Assembly: GCF_000055945.1 (NCBI RefSeq)
Contig: NC_008011.1
Location: 801,501 to 865,500, forward strand
Direction of reading: 5' to 3'
DNA: 64,000 nucleotides
DNA from: Lawsonia intracellularis PHE/MN1-00
GTDB taxonomy: Bacteria > Desulfobacterota > Desulfovibrionia > Desulfovibrionales > Desulfovibrionaceae
Shown here: positions 58,701 through 64,000 of the stretch, piece after piece
Position numbering within the stretch: position 1 is the first letter of the stretch
Layout of the letters: the number at the start of each line of letters is the position of its first letter
Position numbers and translations under genes: made by a program
Notes under the pieces: model-generated
Databases searched by the model: none
What the model saw: only the letters and a program-made list of their open reading frames with translations
What the model was told of the DNA's origin: nothing

Positions 58701-60218
58701 TTAGCTATAGTCCATAACAAATTCAATAAGTGTTCTAACAGAAAAACCTGTTCCACCAGTAGGACATAGATCCTTTTTTTTAGAAGTAAAGCTAGGGCCA
58801 GCAATATCTAAATGTGCCCACTTTGTATCTTCTTTTACAAATTGCTTTAAAAATACTGCAGCAGTTGAAGCTCCTCCTTCTCTACCTCCAACATTTTTAA
58901 AATCGGCAAAGTCACTCTTAAGACTTTCAAAAAATCTATCATCAAGAGGTAAAGACCAATACGATTCTCCAACTAACTCACCAATATTACGAATTTTATT
59001 TACAAGCTCTATCTCATCACAAAAAACCCCTGCGATATCGTCTCCAAGAGCCACAACACATGCACCTGTTAGTGTTGCAATATCAATAAGAACAGCTGGA
59101 GTCCAATGTTTTTGTGCATATGTCATAGCATCACATAATACTAATCTTCCTTCAGCATCTGTATTAACAATCTCAACAGTCTTATGGCTTAATGTGACAA
59201 CTACATCGCCAGGACGAGTAGCTTTTCCATCAGGCATGTTTTCTGCGCATGCAAGTAGCCCTATAACTTTAACTTGTGGTTTAAGTTGACCCAATGCCTC
59301 AAATAATCCAAGTATAGCACCAGCACCAGACATATCACACTTCATTTCTTCCATTTTAGCTGAAGGCTTAATAGAAATACCACCTGTGTCAAAAGTTATA
59401 CCTTTACCCACAAAAACAAGAGGATCATCATTTTCATGCCCTAATGGTGCATACTCCAAAATAATAAACTGAGGTTCCTGGGAAGAGCCTTCAGCCACAG
59501 ATGCAAAAGCACCCATACCCGCAGAAATAATACTTGCTCGATCCATTACTTCACACTTCATATTATATTTTTTAGCAATCTCAATAGACTTTTTAGACAT
59601 CTGGATAGGTGTCATTATATTAGCAGGAGTATTATCAAGAGTACGTGCTAAATTAACGGCAGTTGCATGAACTTCACCTCTTCTGGCAGCATTACAAATA
59701 GTTTCATCAGCAACAGTATCACGAAAAAGTACCCCAATCCATTGTGGGTCCTCTGGAAGCTCTTTAAGATCCTCTTGAGATTTACAGTCAACAAATCTAT
59801 ATAGTGCTAGTCCAATAGCACAAATGACTTCTTCAATTATTCTTTCAAGATTATAATCAAAGCGTTCAAATGATCTTACAAGAATAGAAAAATTCTTTAA
59901 TCCTAACTCCCTACAATAACTACTTGCTTTACCAATAGTATTCCTTAAGTTCTCAAGAAGTTTAATTGGGGTAATTTTTTTACGCTTTCCAAGTCCTACG
60001 ATAACAACTCTTGGGATAGTTGTTGAAAGTGGACCATATACCACTACCACCTCTCCTTTTTTCCCTTTTACATCTTCTAATGCTGGAGCAACTTCTAACC
60101 ATGGAAGTACATTAAGTAATTCAGCATAAGCCTCTTTAAAAATTTCATCTTCAAAAAAAGGTATAATAATAGCATCTGTTGACCAGCTAGATACTCCAAT
60201 CTGAAAACGTACTTCCAT
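58701..60218 (-). CDS. pepA: Leucyl aminopeptidase (M17)
   Basis: A 505-residue cytosolic aminopeptidase. The metal and catalytic residues lie in VGKGITFDTGGISIKPS (Lys, Asp), the MKCDMSGAGA helix, and the family signature NTDAEGRLVLCDAM with catalytic Arg. The C-terminal WAHLDIAGPSF is also typical. It removes N-terminal residues from peptides in protein turnover. The frame opens at 60236, but the ATG at 60218 is chosen because AAGGAG lies 7 nt upstream and most members start there. The sigma-54 activator gene lies 37 nt upstream on the same strand. Confidence 0.96.
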   Translation of the reverse strand: MEVRFQIGVSSWSTDAIIIPFFEDEIFKEAYAELLNVLPWLEVAPALEDVKGKKGEVVVVYGPLSTTIPRVVIVGLGKRKKITPIKLLENLRNTIGKASSYCRELGLKNFSILVRSFERFDYNLERIIEEVICAIGLALYRFVDCKSQEDLKELPEDPQWIGVLFRDTVADETICNAARRGEVHATAVNLARTLDNTPANIMTPIQMSKKSIEIAKKYNMKCEVMDRASIISAGMGAFASVAEGSSQEPQFIILEYAPLGHENDDPLVFVGKGITFDTGGISIKPSAKMEEMKCDMSGAGAILGLFEALGQLKPQVKVIGLLACAENMPDGKATRPGDVVVTLSHKTVEIVNTDAEGRLVLCDAMTYAQKHWTPAVLIDIATLTGACVVALGDDIAGVFCDEIELVNKIRNIGELVGESYWSLPLDDRFFESLKSDFADFKNVGGREGGASTAAVFLKQFVKEDTKWAHLDIAGPSFTSKKKDLCPTGGTGFSVRTLIEFVMDYS

Positions 60219-60255
60219 AAAGGTCTCCTTATACAAAAAATAAAGTCAAAATAGA

Positions 60256-61653
60256 TCACTCAGACAGATAAATACCATAGCTTTTTAGCTTTCTATATAA
60301 ATAACTTCTTTCAAGTCCAATAGCTTCTGCTAATCGGGTAATATTTCCTTGATAAGCATGTAATTTTTCAGTTAAAAATTTTGTTTCAAAAGCTATTTTA
60401 GCCTGTTTAAAATCTATATCTGAAGAAGTTATAATGGAAGAAATTTCTTGAGAAATATTAAATTGCTTTTTACTAGGATCAATACTTCTTTTAGTATGCA
60501 TTTCCTGAGGTAGATCTGTCAAACATACTTTCTTCCCTGAATAAAGAATAACCATTCGTTCTACAAAATTAAGTAATTCTCTTACATTCCCTGGCCAACA
60601 ATATTGTTTCAATACAGGGAAGACCTCATCTAAAAAAATAGGCGGCTCACGTCTATAACGTTTACTCAACTGAATCACAAACCTATTTAATAATAGCTCA
60701 ATATCAGAATCACGTTCACGAAGAGGGGGAAGATGCAATGGAACAACTCGTAAGCGATAATACAAATCTTGACGAAATGTTCCATCGCTAATAGCGTCTT
60801 CAAGATTCTTATTTGTTGCTGCAATAACTCTTACATCAACTTTAATAGTTCTAACACTACCAATTTTTTCAAAACATTGTTCTTGCAAAATACGCAAAAT
60901 TTTTGCTTGTGTTTTTAAACTCATATCTCCTATTTCATCAAGAAATAATGTTCCTTTATGTGCCAACTCAAAACGACCTGCACGAGAAGCATCGGCACCA
61001 GTAAAGGCCCCTTTTTCATGACCAAATAGTTCGCTTTCAATCAATTCTTCAGGGATAGCAGCACAATTAACAGCTATAAATGGTTTTTGATATCGTGAGC
61101 TTCCTTTGTGCAATGCTTGTGCAGCTAACTCTTTACCTGTACCATTCTCTCCTGTAAGTAGTACCCAAGCATCTGTTGGAGCGACCTGTGATAATAAACT
61201 TTTAAATTTTAAGATAACAGGAGACTGTCCTATAAACTCACTCTCCTCAGGTAATACAGTACGTAGTAATTTGTTTTCCCTTCTTAATCTTACTGTTTCT
61301 ATAGCTCTATTAGCTGTAATAAGGACTTTTTCCAAAGAAAGAGGCTTTTCAATAAAATCATAAGCACCTTGACGGATAGCTGTTACAGCAGTTTCAATTG
61401 TGGCATGACCTGAAATCATAATAACAGGTAATTCCTGATGAAGAGCCTGAATATGGTCTAAAGCCATAAGACCATCCATCCCAGGAAGCCAAATATCAAG
61501 AAAAACAAGATCTGGAGACTCTACATCAACACACTTAAGTCCTTCTTCTGCTGAAGCTCTTTCTAAAACTTCATGGCCCTCATCTTCAAAAATTCCTTTC
61601 AATGAAAATCTAATAGAGTCTTCATCATCTATAATAAGTATACGTGCTGACAT
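60256..61653 (-). CDS. Sigma-54-dependent response regulator, NtrC/NtrX type
   Basis: A 465-residue three-domain activator. The receiver domain starts ARILIIDDEDSIRFSL with phospho-acceptor Asp in LVFLDIWLPGMDG and the switch Lys in FIEKPLS. The AAA+ domain has Walker A TGENGTGKELAAQ, the sigma-54 contact loop GAFTGA and Walker B GTLFLDEIGDM. A Fis-type helix-turn-helix ends the protein (ITRLAEAIGLERSYLYRKLK). Organisation is closest to NtrX-like proteins. No histidine kinase gene adjoins it in the window. It is divergent from tamA. Confidence 0.93.
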   Translation of the reverse strand: MSARILIIDDEDSIRFSLKGIFEDEGHEVLERASAEEGLKCVDVESPDLVFLDIWLPGMDGLMALDHIQALHQELPVIMISGHATIETAVTAIRQGAYDFIEKPLSLEKVLITANRAIETVRLRRENKLLRTVLPEESEFIGQSPVILKFKSLLSQVAPTDAWVLLTGENGTGKELAAQALHKGSSRYQKPFIAVNCAAIPEELIESELFGHEKGAFTGADASRAGRFELAHKGTLFLDEIGDMSLKTQAKILRILQEQCFEKIGSVRTIKVDVRVIAATNKNLEDAISDGTFRQDLYYRLRVVPLHLPPLRERDSDIELLLNRFVIQLSKRYRREPPIFLDEVFPVLKQYCWPGNVRELLNFVERMVILYSGKKVCLTDLPQEMHTKRSIDPSKKQFNISQEISSIITSSDIDFKQAKIAFETKFLTEKLHAYQGNITRLAEAIGLERSYLYRKLKSYGIYLSE

Positions 61654-61916
61654 GATTACTAGCCCCTAACCTATACTGCTTTATATATGTTAGAATTAAT
61701 ATATCTAAATAACAAAAAACTAACTAGTTAAAATTATACTAATAAAAATTTTTATAATAAGAATATCAAAATAATCGTCTTACTATCTTATATAATATAA
61801 CTAGTTATATTTTGCTGTTGACTATAGCTATTAAATAATACATAGCTGTTACTCTTTAAATAAAAAACAATAAAACTTCTTGACCAGATCTATCTCTCAG
61901 CTTCATTATACTAGTT
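61654..61916. other. Divergent region between sigma-54 activator and tamA
   Basis: AT-rich with no gene. It should contain both promoters. No ribosome site is evident before tamA. Confidence 0.4.
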
Positions 61917-63722
61917 ATGCAAAAAGTATGTTATTTTTTTCTTATAACCTTTTTCTACTTTTTCATAACAGAAAATTATCTCTTTGCTACATCAATTACC
62001 ACTTCCACAATTAACCAACAACATATAGCATATACAGTTACTTTTACCTCTCCAGAAAATCCTAATCTTGCAACAGAGATGGAAACACATAGTGAATTAG
62101 TAAAGCTTGCAAATCAATCTTTAGATAGTAAAATAGGTTTAAATTTACGTGTTAAAGAAGATATAAGTACAGCACAAAAAATTCTTGACTCGAATGGTTA
62201 TTATAGTGGAAGTGTCGAGGGAAAGATTGACTGGCAGACGAACCCTATTAGTATCCAAATCCAATTTAAACCAAATGTACAATATAAAATAAATACAATA
62301 CATATCCAATACCTTGATAGTGAACTTGCATATCTCCCTCTTTCCTTAGAAGAATTCAATCTCTCTAAAGGTAATCCTGCTCTTGCTGTTAATATCCTAT
62401 CCTCTGTAAGTAGCCTCATGCAATATATACATAATAATGGATATCCATTAGCCAAAATAAAAAAAACTCAATACATAATTAATCGGATGGATTATACATT
62501 TGATATTGATTTAGTAATAAGACAAGGACCGTTACTCCATATGGGTAAAGTACAACCTCAACATAATCTCAATATTTCAACAATATTCCTAAATAAAATT
62601 GCTACATGGAAGGAAGGAAGGGTATGGAACAATGCACTCCTTGATTCTTATCGAACACGGCTTCAACAAACAGGCCTTTTCAGTTCTATAACTCTCAATC
62701 CAAGGAATCAAAAAGAACAAAATGGTAACACCTCTATAGAACTTGTTGCAACAGAAGCCCCTCCAAGGACTATTAGTGGTGGCTTACAATACTCTTCTGA
62801 TCAAGGTATTGGTGCACGTGGGACTTGGGAACATCGAAATGTTTTTGGTAATGGAGAACTTTTTCGTATAACAGCACCAATAAGTCGAGATGATCAAAAA
62901 ATTATGGCAAACTTCCAAAAACCAGCCTTTGGCCGTCCAAATCAATCATTAATTAGTGAAGCACAACTTAAAAAAGAAAATACAAAAAGTTACAAACAAC
63001 AACTTGCATCTATTGCTTTAGGAATTGAACGACAATTTAATAGACGTTGGTTTGGTAGTAGCAGTCTTTCAGTTGATACAGGATTTATGGATGATCGAGA
63101 TTCTATAAAAAAAATATTTACTCTTTTTGGCATCCCCTTATCAATAACAAGGGATAGTTCTAAAGATCCTCTTAATCCTATCCAAGGAACAAAAGCTACC
63201 TTAAATGTTACTCCTTATATTGGTAAATATAAAAAAAAGATTTTGACTTTACGTAGTCGGTTTGATTTTAGCTTTTACATAGACGTTCTTAAAACAGGGA
63301 AACTTATCTTGGCTAACAAAATAGCAATAGGTTCCCTCCTAGGGAAAGATATAGAAAACTATCCTGCAATACTAAGGTTTTATGCTGGGGGTGGTGGTAG
63401 TGTAAGAGGGTATGACTATCAATCATTGGGACCAAAAAATAAATATGGGGATGCTATTGGAGGACTTTCTTTTTCAACTATTAGTTTTGAGTTACGATTA
63501 AAAATAACAGAATCCATTGGCATTGTGCCATTTATTGATGGAGGAAATATTTACGAAAAAAAATTTCCTGACTTTAAAAAATCAATATATTGGGGGGTAG
63601 GCCTTGGGCTACGATATTATACAAGTTTTGCCCCCATACGTTTAGATATAGCAACTCCACTTCAAGATAGAAGCCATAATAAACACTTTCAACTTTATAT
63701 TAGTATTGGGCAAGCATTCTAA
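61917..63722 (+). CDS. tamA: Outer-membrane autotransporter assembly factor TamA (Omp85 family)
   Basis: A 601-residue Omp85-superfamily protein. A signal peptide (hydrophobic FFLITFFYFFITENYLFA) is followed by POTRA-type domains (for example AQKILDSNGYYSGSVEG and VQYKINTIHIQYLD, then GPLLHMGKVQPQHN). A beta-barrel follows with the conserved VRGYDYQSLGP motif (the VRGY tetrad of lid loop 6), ending ISIGQAF. TamA and TamB together promote insertion of autotransporters and other outer-membrane proteins. The stop codon overlaps the tamB start (TAATGA), so the two are coupled. Confidence 0.88.
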   Translation: MQKVCYFFLITFFYFFITENYLFATSITTSTINQQHIAYTVTFTSPENPNLATEMETHSELVKLANQSLDSKIGLNLRVKEDISTAQKILDSNGYYSGSVEGKIDWQTNPISIQIQFKPNVQYKINTIHIQYLDSELAYLPLSLEEFNLSKGNPALAVNILSSVSSLMQYIHNNGYPLAKIKKTQYIINRMDYTFDIDLVIRQGPLLHMGKVQPQHNLNISTIFLNKIATWKEGRVWNNALLDSYRTRLQQTGLFSSITLNPRNQKEQNGNTSIELVATEAPPRTISGGLQYSSDQGIGARGTWEHRNVFGNGELFRITAPISRDDQKIMANFQKPAFGRPNQSLISEAQLKKENTKSYKQQLASIALGIERQFNRRWFGSSSLSVDTGFMDDRDSIKKIFTLFGIPLSITRDSSKDPLNPIQGTKATLNVTPYIGKYKKKILTLRSRFDFSFYIDVLKTGKLILANKIAIGSLLGKDIENYPAILRFYAGGGGSVRGYDYQSLGPKNKYGDAIGGLSFSTISFELRLKITESIGIVPFIDGGNIYEKKFPDFKKSIYWGVGLGLRYYTSFAPIRLDIATPLQDRSHNKHFQLYISIGQAF

Positions 63723-64000
63723 TGAATAACACAAAAATACTTTCTAAGTTACTCTATACCCTCTTAGGAGCATTTACGTTATTTTTAGGACTTATTATTA
63801 CAGGCATTCTTTTTATACGGACCTCTACAGGCATTGCTTGGATTAAAAATACAGTTTCTTCTTTACTTCAACAACAAGGAATTATACTACAAGTATCTTC
63901 AATTATTGGACCATTCCCAGAACAAATTACTATTAATGAACTTAGCCTTAGTGATGTGAATGGAACTTACCTTACAATATCTAACTTAGAAATCCAATCA
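63722..64000 (+). CDS. tamB: TamB-like translocation/assembly protein, N-terminal end (partial)
   Basis: An open frame of 93 codons from an ATG that overlaps the tamA stop and runs off the window. It starts MNNTKILSKLLYTLLGAF with one hydrophobic anchor (LFLGLIITGILFI), followed by IAWIKNTVSSLLQQQGIIL and then a strand-rich segment (PEQITINELSLSDVNGTYLTI). This matches TamB N-termini: a signal anchor followed by the start of the long beta-taco that bridges the periplasm. The position behind tamA supports the call. Confidence 0.82.
   Translation, partial: MNNTKILSKLLYTLLGAFTLFLGLIITGILFIRTSTGIAWIKNTVSSLLQQQGIILQVSSIIGPFPEQITINELSLSDVNGTYLTISNLEIQS

Overview
The window looks like a chromosomal segment of Lawsonia intracellularis or a very close relative. 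It is very AT-rich, its housekeeping proteins resemble those of Desulfovibrionaceae, and it carries autotransporters, a type III chaperone/effector pair and eukaryote-like phosphotyrosine motifs, as expected of an obligate intracellular relative of Desulfovibrio. This assignment is made by recognition; no search was run.

Layout. Positions 1-205 hold the end of valS. A 0.9 kb gene-free stretch leads to a large autotransporter (1139-3694) with its own terminator. A housekeeping block follows (4021-17997): an M16C peptidase, a CoA-disulfide-reductase/rhodanese fusion, Dam, an M48 lipoprotein, topA, a metallo-beta-lactamase-fold hydrolase, argG-argH and a PP-loop tRNA-thiolation-like enzyme. From about 18 to 38 kb coding density drops sharply. 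This accessory region has a shikimate-kinase-like protein without its catalytic residues, bacterioferritin, glmS, a HAF-repeat autotransporter cut short at an A12 tract, a decayed sodium:solute symporter, a SycT-like chaperone followed by a YopT-like (C58) cysteine protease, two small proteins with EPIYA-like tyrosine motifs and possible protein-phosphatase-1 docking motifs, a third autotransporter broken in several places, and a tRNA-Pro. From 38 to 54 kb it is dense housekeeping again (ahcY, a D-2-hydroxyacid dehydrogenase, a UvrD-type helicase, thiL, phosphomannomutase, hflK-hflC, a CI-like regulator, rimO, rdgB, rlmN, waaA, ddl, an HD hydrolase). The end holds a GNAT acetyltransferase next to a decayed P-loop kinase, a CII-like small regulator, rpoZ-dnaJ, pepA, an NtrC/NtrX-type sigma-54 activator, tamA and the start of tamB.

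How they work together. The accessory genes share a theme of host contact: three autotransporters with the outer-membrane TamA/TamB assembly factors nearby, a probable type III chaperone-effector pair, and two probable effectors aimed at host kinase/phosphatase signalling. Two of the three autotransporters are interrupted at homopolymeric A tracts and have an AT dinucleotide repeat just upstream, which suggests slippage-based on/off control or ongoing decay. The most interesting part of the window is 27.0-30.8 kb.
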